From positions 34,658,001 to 34,722,000 of the forward strand of contig JBITNC010000002.1 of NCBI GenBank assembly GCA_050084985.1: a DNA stretch of 64,000 nucleotides. Reading direction: 5' to 3'. The translations under genes and the position numbers were made by a program. This document shows positions 11,030 to 22,249 of the stretch, piece by piece. Position 1 is the stretch's first letter; every line of letters starts with the position of its first letter. The notes below the pieces were generated by a model. That model was not told the DNA's origin and did no database searches. It was given only the letters and a program-made list of their open reading frames with translations. The DNA is from Nageia nagi (Eukaryota; Pinophyta).

Positions 11030-12110
11030 ATTATTCTACATGTATGTAAAATGTTGAATAATACACAAGGCTTGGGAATTATTTGAGAAGATGCATGGTC
11101 CAAACACATTTCTATGGACTACAATATCATAAGATGTGCAAATAAGGTTTTTCATTGAATGTTATGGATGTGAAATCCCAGCTAAGATTTTTAAAAAGTT
11201 TATTGTGTAACATCATATGGTGTCTATGGAGTTGAATGTGTGCTAAACATGGAAAATGTATCCATATGGTTGAAAAATATATTGATTAGGCTACAAAGGT
11301 GTGGAAGATGACTAACTGTTGATAAATCATTATTGCTTTCCAAGGCTCTGCAACAATATCCAACAATAAAACAAAGCAAAAAACATGAATACCCTAGCCT
11401 TTATATGGTAAGTCAATGACCCTCACATTCACCATTAACAAATGCTTGAGTGGTTGGTGATGTTTGGTATTAATTTTTGCATTCAAGGTGACAATAAAAG
11501 TTCTCAAAATACATGATAGTGGATAAACACATTGTGTTTTACTCAAGAGAGGATAAATACATTGTATTTATCGATACATGCAATGTATTTATCCATGTGC
11601 AAAAAATAGACGAAGATTTTTATAGGTAGATAAACACATTGTGCTTTCACTAGGGGATAAATGTATTTTTTTGACAATGAATAAATGCATTACATTTTAA
11701 GTGGGATAAACACAACATTTTTAAGGAGAGATAAACACATTGTGCATGTTTACATAATAAAAGCATTATGTTTATTTGAGGATAAACATAATATGTTTAA
11801 TGGTGGGTATTTATCCCAAGCTAAACATAAAATGTTTATCCTCTAGTAAAAATAATACATTTATATATACATGTGCCATGGAAATGCATGCATGCTCTTT
11901 ATGATATATTTAAGTCGAAAAATAGACTAACTCTACCAACATTAAATAATAGTTGGAGTTATTTGTCGCTTATGTTGTGGTTGATTAGGTGAGACCTAGA
12001 TAGACTATCACAAATAAGTAGTTGTTTGTATTGTCGATGAGGACGTTGATTACTTCTGTGCGATAGTCAACTTCCAACCATTAATTTTATCAGTTGAGAG
12101 AAGTTTTAAT
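11030..12110. other. Intergenic; degenerate GGATAAACACATTGTG repeats
   Basis: No gene is recognised. From about 11519 to 11860 a GATAAACACATTGTG-like phrase recurs roughly ten times at 30-45 base spacing, in both orientations, suggesting a decayed minisatellite. Confidence 0.45.
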
Positions 12111-12114
12111 GAAT

Positions 12115-12200
12115 GATTTAATGGTATAACAATTAGAACATTAGATTGAGAACCCATTGACACGAGTTCGAATATTGTTAATCACTTTTTTTAAAAAATC
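12115..12200 (+). repeat. Possible tRNA-derived SINE head
   Basis: A TTTAATGGTATAACAATTAG stretch resembling a Pol III A box is followed about 45 bases later by GAGTTCGAATATTG, close to the B-box consensus GGTTCGANNCC. A T/A-rich tail follows. It does not fold as a tRNA by eye, so a SINE remnant is more likely than a tRNA gene. Confidence 0.3.
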
Positions 12201-12783
12201 CAACACTTATTTTTTTTATGTTGATCTACACCTTAACCTAGACGAATGCAGAAGGTGTTGCCCATATTGTTGTTGACAACACTAATCTACACCTTAACTC
12301 AAACAACTATCATACAAAAATTATTACCTATATTATTGAAGATGATACTTACTTCTATACGACACTCAATTACTTCTATACAATAATTATGAATCCCACT
12401 TCATCAAATACAACACAAATAATAAATAACTATAACCTCAACCAACACAAAAATTTACTAACCTTCTCCCAAACAAAAACCCTACACACGTTTATTTTGA
12501 ACTACTCCTTTATCTTTATCCAAACCAATATGTTTAAATGACTTTTCACTTTACCCTTTATCATTTATAACTCGTTTATGCTGCGTAACTTGCGGCATCA
12601 ATTATGCATTACTTATCTTTCCTTCTTTGAATATTTGACAAAAGCAGACTGCGATGGGACCTTCACAGCCGGACACCCCTTTCTTTCCCCACACGCCGAA
12701 GTGAGCTTTTTCATACTGTAGGATTCTCTGTAACACTCTGTTTTTTAACACCCATTGCCATTCTCCTTCTTCCCCCAACCACA

Positions 12784-14258
12784 ATGTCTCCAAATCTTCA
12801 ACAGTCGTTGGTTCGAGCTTCCCTTGTGCTTCTCTGCATTCTTCACTACATCATTTCCACATCTGGAGAAGATGGTTAGTAAAAAAAACATGAAATGCAT
12901 TCCTACGTTTCTTCATTAGTATATACGCAAAAACGTGTAATCAAAATGACTGAAAATTCATGCAGGTCTGCTGGTGAATGGAGATTTCGAAACGGCTCCC
13001 GGTGGGAATCGAGCGTGGGGAGAAGGCGAAAACGTAGAGTCATTGCTGGGTTGGAAGATAGACGGAACGGTGGAATACGTCGGGGAAGGCCAACGGCAGG
13101 GAAATATGCTGCTTGTGGTTCCCCACGGAACACACGCACTAAGATTGGGAAACGATGCTCAGATTAGCCAAGAAATCCAGGTGGAAAAAAGTGCTACCTA
13201 TTCTCTCACCCTCAGCGCTGCCCGAACATGTGCCCAGTTGGAATCTCTCAACGTTTCGGTTCCTACTTCTTCTGCTAACATTGATTTGCAGACATTGTAT
13301 AATATTAGAGGATGGGATGCGTATGCCTGGGCCTTCCATGCCCCATCGGACCAAGATCATGTTGAGCTTGTTTTTCGCAATCCTGGCATGGAAGAAGATC
13401 CCACCTGTGGCCCTGTTCTTGACGACATTGCCATCAAACAAATTTCCACGCCTGAGAAAACCAAAAGTAAGTTCACTTCACTTGTTTTTTAGTAGTTATG
13501 CATTGACTGGTGAAACTTTAGCTACAAGCAGATAATTAGGTGAGGAAAAAGCTGTAAAAAATTTAAAGCTGTTCGACTTTATTAAATCAAGTTTTAAGAG
13601 TACTGAAGTTAGAATGCACAAGATAAAATGGATTTAAGACTTTATAATGTGCAGATAATCTTGTGGTGAATGGAGATTTCGAGGAGGGACCTTGGATGTA
13701 TAGAAATGCGTCGTTGGGGGTGCTTTTGCCCACTAATCTGGACGTGACAAGATCTCCTCTGCCGGGTGGATTGTGGAGTCCAACAAGGCTGTCAGATACA
13801 TAGATTCCAACCATTCGAGAGTACCAGTGGGCAGAAGAGCGATAGAGCTGCTGTCTGGGAAAGAAGGGATTATATCACAGATGGTGGAAACAGAACCCGG
13901 CAAAAAATATGCTATGAGCTTTTTGATGGGAGACGCAGGAAATAACTGTCAGACGCCCATGGCTGTAATGGCTTTTGCTGGTGATCAAGCCGATAACTTT
14001 CATTATACCCCTCCTGCAATCCTTACGTATGAAACCAACAACGTGACCTTTACTGCAAAAGCTGCACGTACGCGTATTGCGTTTTATAGTATATATTACA
14101 ATACGAGGATTGTGGATAGGAGTTCTTTGTGCGGTCCTGTTATTGATCAGGTCACAGTGGTCGACCTCTCCATGTCGGCCACCTCCGCTGTCCGTTTCTC
14201 CCTTTGTTTTTGCTTATGTTTGGTCATCCTCGCATTCTCAGTGGAATTTGGTGTGTAG
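12784..14258 (+). pseudogene. DUF642 cell-wall protein gene, copy A, one-base frameshift
   Basis: Exons are 12784-12874, 12966-13466 and 13655-14258, with GT-AG introns both in phase 1. Exon 1 encodes a signal peptide (SLVRASLVLLCILHYIIST). Exon 2 encodes the first DUF642 galactose-binding-like domain, with the TCGPVLDDIAI signature. Exon 3 encodes the second, with CGPVIDQVTV and a hydrophobic tail. Compared with copy B (605 bases), exon 3 is 604 bases. One base is lost near 13762, where B reads LPGWIVES and A reads LPGGLW before running into a stop. The downstream frame stays open to 14258, so the mutation is young or a sequencing error. DUF642 proteins are known plant cell-wall proteins acting near pectin methylesterase. 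Confidence 0.85.
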
Positions 14259-15945
14259 AAGAAGATTAGATAGACATGTTTTGTAGCGAGATTGGTCGAT
14301 AATCGATCTAGATTCTATTTATGTAGGTGGTGCTGTACAATGAGTATTTGATGCCACTCTTTCTCTGCATTTCAGAATGCTGCTATGAAGGGACACCTTT
14401 GATTTTATAAAGGTTTTAAAAGTTTTCACTATAGAAATTATGAATGGAATTAGGAGGTAATTTGTAAAACCACTTGAAATATATTTAGGAAGGTTGTGAG
14501 TTTAAAAGTTTGGCTTGAAATTTTAGACACCCAGAATATGATCATTCTATTTTATTCATCAATGCTTCGTTTTTTGCTTAGTTATTTGCATGATATCTCT
14601 ATGCAATGCTACCTGGTGTGTTGACAATAACATTGCACTTGTTATTAGATTAAAACATGAGGAAGAAACACAAAAATAGAAAATCTTACAAACATTAGCT
14701 CAAATACAAATCATATCAAGTGTAACAGTGGTTGATACCTAAACTTTTTGTTTATTGGCCCCGTGGTGCAAAAAAGCAGTGGTATCATTGTTCATGCATT
14801 TACTTTTGGTGTCAGTATGCCACTGTCTCCATGACAAATAACCTTGAAATCTCATTGGATTCCACATACAGGGCATCTCATCTGCTATGTGTCACTATAC
14901 TTCACCAGTAAAAGAAAAAGCATATGAAAGATTCAGTCAACACTTCCAGTAAGTAATCGCTTCAATTAGTTTTTCTTTGATACTCTTCATGTCCTTATAC
15001 ATTCACTTCCTTTACATGTTCATTTCCCCACAGGGGCTTGCTTCAGCAGTTTGTATTGTCTCTATTGATGCAAAAAATGAGCTTGTGTTATGACTATTTT
15101 CATATGTAAAAATGCTAATATGAACTCGTCTACAGCTAGCATGCCTTGGATGCTCTACAGCAAGATAAATTTTATAGATAACTTTTTTCTAAAACGTATT
15201 TGAGAGAAGATAATTATTAGCTTTCCTGCAGGGATTTGATTTGGATACACTATGGCAATTTCTCTTCAAAAACACTGCATGAATTACATAGCAATCATGG
15301 ACTAACAAGGACTTGAACCAATGTTCAAGATTTGATTTTATTTCCTTCTTTTAAGGGAAAGATTCTAATTAATTTTTGGCTTTTCCACAGGGAATTAGTT
15401 TACTATATTTTCTGATACAACATATTAACTTTCTTCATGCTCTTCAAATTAACTACAATTTATTCGAAGGGAAGATGATCATATGTACAATCCTTCACTA
15501 AATTGATTATCTGTTGGTCTTTAACATTGGCTTCCTTGTTCCAAAGGAAATTTATAGCTATTTAATAGAGATTTCAACAACTTCACAATTTCTTTCCCTC
15601 TTCTGCATTCAACTTTTTCTTTTGTCTAACTTCTTTCAAAACATCAACTACGTCAACTAATAACATCGTCAGTCAACGTACACATTTTATCTTTTTATGT
15701 GACATTAGTACATGTTGCTTTTCAAAGAAAGGGACACGAACATAAAGTTCTGATCAACCAGTTTGCTTAAGAGTTTTCCTATAAAGAGTGGAAGTACATT
15801 AAACAAGGTACCAATGGGCACTTGGGGACTTAGAGGATGATAATGTATTGCAGATTTTTTGGGATGGGAGGCTAAGGGGAAGTGGGATTGAGGCGGTTGA
15901 ATTTTCAGGATTAGATATATCAGATCAAATTAAAAGGTAAATAAT
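14259..15945. other. 3' flank of DUF642 copy A; no clear gene
   Basis: This is matched by 30686-32590 and partly by 47050-47860. It may include remains of a minus-strand gene, because the third copy keeps a 91-codon minus-strand ORF (47675-47400) over the equivalent part. In this copy the reading is broken. No product is assigned. Confidence 0.4.
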
Positions 15946-16840
15946 AACGTGAATTCATAGGAGAACAGGAATATCTAAGAGAAGGTCATCTACCAAGCTG
16001 ATTTTGGAGCTTCAGAATAAAAACATATTTGGAGTTTCAGTAACACAATGAAGCAAATAATTAATTAGAAATAGTTGAGGCTGGAGGTTGCGTTCTTTTC
16101 AGCTAGAAATGAAATGAAATGTTATTAATGTTTAAGGTAGATAGAAAATGATCCAAGGGATTGAGAAAAGACTACATTGAAAACTACAATCTTTGATCAT
16201 GTACATTGTAATCAGCTATAGATACATTGTATTACAATCTTCAATTAAGATATGGATACGTTGTAATCAACCATAAGTAGATAAAAGATGAAATAGACAT
16301 GTAGCCAAGATTATCTTTAAATTCTGAAGTCTTCCAAAGGTTTTGAACTTTGTTAAAATTATTTATTTTTATGTTTTTGTTGCATTTGCATTCTTTTCTT
16401 CTTTCTTAGTTGGGTTGGGTTTGTGCAATGGAGAATGATTGTATAACCATTTAGTGTACTCAAAGGTGAACATCATAAAGTCATGTTTATGATAGGAACA
16501 ACAGAATACTGCCACATAATGAGGTTCAATCGAAAGACATCTATACATTAGATAGTTACAACAAAATACCCCAACATTTGGTGTTCACAAGAACAAACCT
16601 TTTATTCACTATCATATCCCCCAATAAATATGCAAGAGATGCACTCTATGTTTGAATTGGGGGGAAGTATATATAGATGGCATTAAAGGGAAAGGTTGGT
16701 AATGATGATGGGTATGTTCAACAAAATATTATATCATGCATACATTAAGAGATAAGATGGAATAATAATTTTTGAAAAGGACATGCATCATAAAGGTAAC
16801 ACTAATTCAACATGCATAAATTAAGTCAATGGGCCTACAT
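15946..16840. other. No gene recognised
   Basis: AT-rich DNA with short imperfect repeats of TACATTGTAATCA-like words near 16200-16275. No coding support on either strand. Confidence 0.4.
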
Positions 16841-16848
16841 ACTCACCT

Positions 16849-17431
16849 ACTTGGTGTTTTCATTAGCTACCTCATCATGTGAAGTGTGCATCGATTCATC
16901 TAGGTTTGTTTCTTGAGGGAGTTTTTCATTTGATAAGTAATGTGCCTCCATGAGAGCATTAAAATGGAGTATCAAATAAAGTCACATTATCATTTTTGAT
17001 AAAAAATAACATTATTGAGAAAGAGCAACATAATTGAAAATCACATACTCACACTATCTCATCATATGAAGTGTGTATCGATTCATTTGGGTTTGTTTCT
17101 GGAGAGATATTATGATTTGATAAGTCCTAGCTTGCATGAGAGCATTAAAATACAGTATGACATAAACTCATATCATCATTTTTGAAAAAAAAAAAAACAT
17201 TATTGAGAAAGAGAAACATAATTGAGAATCACATGGTCGCTTAGTGCTTTCGTTAACTACCTCATCATATAAAATGTGCATCGGTTCATCTAGGTTTGTT
17301 TCCAAAGAGATTTATTCATTTGATAAGTCTTGTACTTGCATAAAAGCATTAAAATGGATTATCCAATAAAATCACAGTCATTTGTAACAAAAATCAACAT
17401 TTTTGAGAAAGAGCAACATCATTAAGATTCA
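16849..17431 (-). repeat. Tandem array of mini-exon-like units, left part (about 3 units)
   Basis: Units start near 16849, 17048 and 17234 and are 185-200 bp each. Read on the minus strand, each holds a short acidic open segment around DLSNEQI...ETNLDESMHT..YDE. In the first unit this is followed by a donor-like GGTGAGTATG. The reading frame of the segment is kept between units although several contain a stop. The array continues at 25967-26757 beyond the hAT insertion. The gene it belongs to is not recognised. Confidence 0.6.
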
Positions 17432-17744
17432 CAGTGTTATGCATAGTGGCGAATATTCGCCAATAGGCTAATATTAGGTTTTTTTATGTTAAAATATTTC
17501 AAAAATCTGAACCTTGGATATTGCACCATTTAGCCCGAATTTTTCAAGACAAAAAAATTATGGGTCTACTCCCCTATATTTTACAATTTTTTTATAAAGA
17601 TAAATGCAAATAGCCACCTATACTTTCGCAAGCAATCACCTTGAAAATAAATAAAAAAAAATATTTTTTCCCAACAAAATTGCCAATTATACCCTATATA
17701 TAAAGCTTATGAGATCGGTCAGATATACCAACATTTCAAATTCT

Positions 17745-18250
17745 CTAAGATGCTTGAGCCTTGTTTGAGAGGGATTGCAGATGCTCGGTAGTGCTTTATT
17801 AAAGACTCTTGCCTATGCAATATTGCAGATGCTCGATTGTGTGTCATTGAAGATGCTCATCAGTGGAGAATTGAATACGCTCGCCTGTGTGTCCTTGAAG
17901 ATGCTCATTAGTGTAGAATTGAAGATGCTCGTCTGTGTGGGATTGAAGATGCTCGTTTGTTTGGGATTGAAGATGCTTGTCTGTGACACATTAGAGATGC
18001 TCGTCTATGCAAAATTGGAGATGCTTGTCTATGTAAAATTGCAGTTGCTCATCTGCGCAAAATTAAAGATGTTCATCTGTGTAACATTGTAGATGCTCGT
18101 CTGTGCAACATTGCAGATGCTCGTTTGTGCAACATTGAAGATGCTCGTCTATTCAACATTGCAGACACTCATCTTGGCAACATTGCAGTCGCTTTCCTTA
18201 GGGTATTGAAGATGCTTGTTAGGTAGAGTATTTCAACTATAACATGACCT
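17745..18250 (+). repeat. Subterminal minisatellite of hAT element, about 30-bp unit
   Basis: About 15-17 copies of a unit like GAAGATGCTCGTCTGTG plus NNNNATT fill this stretch, with a regular GATGCTCGTCTGTG core. The 105-codon ORF over it (17775-18092) is a by-product of a period divisible by three. Subterminal repeats in hAT elements often serve as transposase-binding sites; that role here is inferred. Confidence 0.7.
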
Positions 18251-18560
18251 TCACAAGCTAATTTTTTATTAGCATATTCCCCTTTTCGGGATATTGTAGA
18301 CACTCATTTGTGATTAATTGCAAACTCTAATCTTTGAGGAATGGTGCCAATTGGAAAATTGAAGGGAAAGAAGCAGGAGAATCCTCTTGCAAATAAAAAA
18401 ATTGGAAAGTATTTCACGTGCGAAAGGCATCAGCATCCGGCAATATGATTGTTTCAAGTTCCTTTGTACAATCACTTATTATTTTGGTTTTACACATCAA
18501 TAGTTTAATTATGGTTTAGTCATCATATACTTAGGAATATACTTGTATGCAAAAAACACA

Positions 18561-18795
18561 GTTGATCTTGATTTGCCACTACATGAGGATATTCTTGAAA
18601 ATACTATGGATCCAAATAAGTAGCCAATTGAAGATATTTTTGAAAATACCATTGATCCCGATATGCCACCACTTGAGAATATTTTTGAAAATATAATTGA
18701 TCCTGATATGCCACCATTTGAAGATATTGTTAATAACAATATAACAATGTCAATCTTGATATGCCATCACTTGAAGAAATATTTGATGATGATAT
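18561..18795 (+). repeat. In-frame acidic 45-bp (15-residue) repeats at the transposase N-terminus
   Basis: About five copies of a unit close to DPDMPPLEDIFENTI, rich in D, E, P and I, are read in one frame with one stop in the second copy and a one-base slip between the fourth and fifth. The 45-base period keeps the frame, consistent with expansion under coding constraint. Confidence 0.7.
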
Positions 18796-21248
18796 GCATG
18801 ATAATGATAATATTTTGAATCACGAAAGCACAGATTTTGCATGCGATGCGGTTACTGCAGCTTCTGAAACTCCTATTGAAATTCATAATCTCGAATCTGA
18901 TAAAGATATAGAAAACATACAAAAACCTAAATCTGTAGGTAGTGCTTTACAGAAAACCAAGAAAAAACAAAGTTGTTGGTCTATTGGTAGATCATTTAAA
19001 GAAGAATGGTCATCATGATTTCCGTTCATTGTCCTTGTGATTCCTAAGAATGGTGATCCACCAATAGAATGTAAATGCGAGATTTGTTCCAGAAAATTAG
19101 GAAGGGATCAGAAGATGCAACTTAAATATGATACAATTGAAAAACATTATGCAAAGGCATATGTGAAAATAATAGATCAAGATGGAATAGTTAGAAAAAA
19201 ATAAATCATAAAAGATGAGACTAAATGTTTTCATAAGAAATATGAAATTGAATATAACAAGATGTTGGAAGAAAAACAAATTCGTGATCAAACTGGAGCA
19301 ACAATTATAGCATAATATAGAAAAGCAAAAGAAAAAACATTAGTTTCAAAAAGTTCACAATTTGCAGTTATTTTTTATCTTCTAAATCAAGGCAGACCAA
19401 TAATAGATTTTTATAATCATAAAACACTTTTTGATTTAGCAGGTGTGCAACACCTCCCAAGTTCTCATTGGTCTCATCGAAGAGGTTGGGAATTGGCTAA
19501 ATGTCTTGAATTGGTCAAAAAGGAAGATTTAGTTGAAAGTGTAAAAAAATCAAGATTCATTTCCTTATCAATTGATGAGGTAACTGCAGTAGATAGCACA
19601 TCTTGGGTATGTATACATGTTTACACATTCATTGAACATGTTAGACAACCCCATTTGCTAACAATACACAGAATGAAAGAAGCTTGTAACTCAAAAGTTT
19701 TTCAATCTTGTTGTAAACATTTTGAAAGAGATTGCTAATTTGGATGATGTGGAAATTGTGAAAAAGCTAATATGTGTAGGAAACAAAAATGGACTTTGTA
19801 TTCGTCTTCAAACATTGGTTGCTTCATATATGATTCTTATTCATTTTATGGCTCATAGATTGAACCTTGCATATGAAATAGTAAACACACATACTTGTGT
19901 GAAGTGGAGGAACTGATAAATGAAGTGTATGCATACTTTTCAAAAAGCTCCAAAAGGAATGTCTAATTCCAACAATTTGCTCTTAGAAAATCTAATGGAA
20001 AAAGAATGTTAAAACATGTTGACACCAAATGGATTTCACTATTTAAACCTGCAGAAAGAGTATTTGAGCAATATAAATTTTTGACAAGTTTCTTTTATCA
20101 AAATAGAAGAGCTATTGATAGAGCCAAAGATTTATTGTATCTCATGATAGAATTGGAAACGTTATTAATATTATGTGGAATGATACCAATGTTTTATGAA
20201 ATGAACAAATTGATCAAGATGGCTCAAGAAAGATCTATATATATAATTGATTTCATGAGTGAAAGAAACTAGGTATGATGGATTATTAACAGGTTGTATG
20301 AAATAGATTTTACAGATCCATTATTTGAAAATTGGAATTCATTAACAAATGTGAAAAATCCAAAAAGTTTTTTAAGATTCAATATTGTTGATAGAATTTG
20401 TATTAGTGTCAATGATATAGTATTCCTCTATATTGTTTTGAAAGATAGGGTGTAATGTCATCTGTTGAAATTGATTTTGAGCAAGTTCATGTAATGCCAA
20501 TCAGATTTGAAAGAATTTTATAGGAATCAAGGATTAAGCTTCGAAAAAGTTTAGATACATTAACAACATAAATTAGAGAAAGATTTCAAGGAGATGATTT
20601 CCTTGAAGCTATAGTTGTGGTGAATCCAAATTTTTGGAATCCGATATCGGATTACAACAATACAAGTTAATTTTTAATAAACATATAGAGAATATAGTTA
20701 ATCATTTTGGAAGAATTGTTGAAATAAATGGTGTTGAAATAAAAGGAATTTTAGATAAAATATATTTGATTCAACAATCTGGAACTTTTAGCTTGACAAT
20801 GGTTAATCAGTTTAAAGAATTATTGAATGCATTAGAGCCTGGTTCTATAACACGATTGTGGAAAAAATTGTATCCAAGTAGTATGCTGTGAGATTCAATG
20901 TCAGATTATTTTAATTTATACAAATTCTAACAAACAATGATTTTGGGTTTCGTGGAAGATGAAAGGGTTTTTAGTGCTTTGCAGTATGTTAAATCCAAAA
21001 TTCAAAATAGATTGGAAAAAAATCTTGAAAGTTGTTTACGAATTTATGTCTCACATCATATGCTGAAAAGTTTTTCCTATGACAAAGCAATAGCATTATG
21101 GAAATCATTGAGCAACAGAAGGAGAGGAAATCAAACAGATGAAAAGAAAGATAAAGATATCTTCATAGACCACATTGTGAATGTCTTAGAAGATTCAGAG
21201 GCACACACTAATGGAGCTAGTTCTCTAATGAACATGTTCCAGCTATAA
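18561..21248 (+). pseudogene. hAT-family transposase, decayed
   Basis: Plus-strand pieces in order are: acidic 15-residue repeats (18561-18795), a linker (ORF 18761-19018), a BED-type zinc-finger region with CKCEICSRKLG and EKHYAK near 19070-19155, and a catalytic-core segment SRFISLSIDEVTAVDS near 19550-19600 holding a likely first catalytic D. Further pieces are a MAHRLNLAYE stretch near 19850 matching the family's conserved H-x-x-N-L region, a helical insertion domain (20006-20272), and C-terminal segments to 21248. Several stops and frame changes separate them. It is most like the larger zinc-finger-862/KIAA1586-like hAT transposases, judged from memory of the pattern. Not functional as it stands. 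Confidence 0.7.
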
Positions 21249-21249
21249 C

Positions 21250-22240
21250 TGAGTCAATTTTTATAATGTGACCCCTATAATATAATTTGTTAGGAACTTC
21301 ATGGATTTTTCCCTATGTGGATGGAAGGGAATGTTGTTTTTAAACAATGTTATGCAGACATTGTATTTGAGATTTGTTAAGTTAGATTAAATTATATATA
21401 GTTATTCTAATTTCTCTTATGAATGCATGCATCTTGAATCTTGATAATTAACACAAACACTAATAAATGTATTGACATTGACAACAGACATTGATAATTG
21501 ACTGTGGTAATACATTGACGATCTTCTCCATTTGAAATTACATATAAATGTTATCATTCGAAGATAATAGTAACATCCATTTTAAATTTCTAATTGTAAT
21601 CAATTTTGAACGTAGTTGCTAATGCAAATTTCAAAAGCTATAATATAAAACACGTGTGCAAACATTCTAAATTTCTAATTCATTCATAGGCATTACTTTT
21701 CATTTTAGTATTTCAATGTCTTTCCACAATCATTACAAAATACAATTTTAAATCACATATTTATGCAAACATTCTAAAGTTCTAATTCAATCATGGGCCT
21801 TACTATTCATTTCAATATTTCAATGTCTTTCCATAATCATTCAAAAATACCATTATACCATTTAAAATTACATATTAATGCAAACAAAATGAACTCAAAA
21901 AAATTTGATCATACTTATGCAAACATTCAATGTCCACTAACAATTGTAATGATTCAAAAAAAACTTGCTTCCATTATCCACAACATCACAACACGAAACA
22001 AGTATAACAAGTCTTTCTAAATTTAAAAACACTTTGAAAACGTTTTTATGAAACAAGCATCCAACAACTAAATTCCCACTTCATGCTTAAATATGAAATA
22101 TTATCTTTTGAATAAATTCTTCAACATTCCCAGGAATCTCCTCACTTTATTGCTCAAGAGTGGTAGTTTCAATAGATGTAGATTGGGATATCAATCCCAA
22201 CTCAGTTACTGTCAATAATTATTTTTGTGCAGTATCCAAT
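21250..22240. other. Middle of hAT element; no gene recognised
   Basis: AT-rich sequence after the transposase. A phrase CAAACATTCTAAATTTCTAATTCA recurs near 21659 and 21769, with similar surroundings (ATTTCAATGTCTTTCCA), indicating a roughly 110-bp tandem duplication at about 21655-21870. No coding support. Confidence 0.4.
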
Positions 22241-22249
22241 GTGTCTACT

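Larger units (their letters stand above)
12590..15945 (+). repeat. Segmental duplication, copy A (DUF642 gene plus downstream DNA)
   Basis: This block matches 28970-32590 from about 190 bases upstream of the start codon, through introns and the 3' flank, to a GTGGGATTGAGGCGGT landmark near 15880. Part of the 3' flank appears a third time at 47050-47860. Non-coding parts differ by many substitutions and small indels, so the duplication is not recent overall. Confidence 0.85.

Noticed and set aside
13139-13535. Other-frame ORFs over DUF642 exon 2 (for example 13155-13535 and 13441-13139)
   Set aside because: Shadows of the exon; the same frames reappear in copy B only because the DNA is nearly identical.
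17775-18092. 105-codon ORF of repeated MLVCVKLKML-like peptide
   Set aside because: It is produced by the 30-bp minisatellite, whose period is a multiple of three; no start context or homologue is known.
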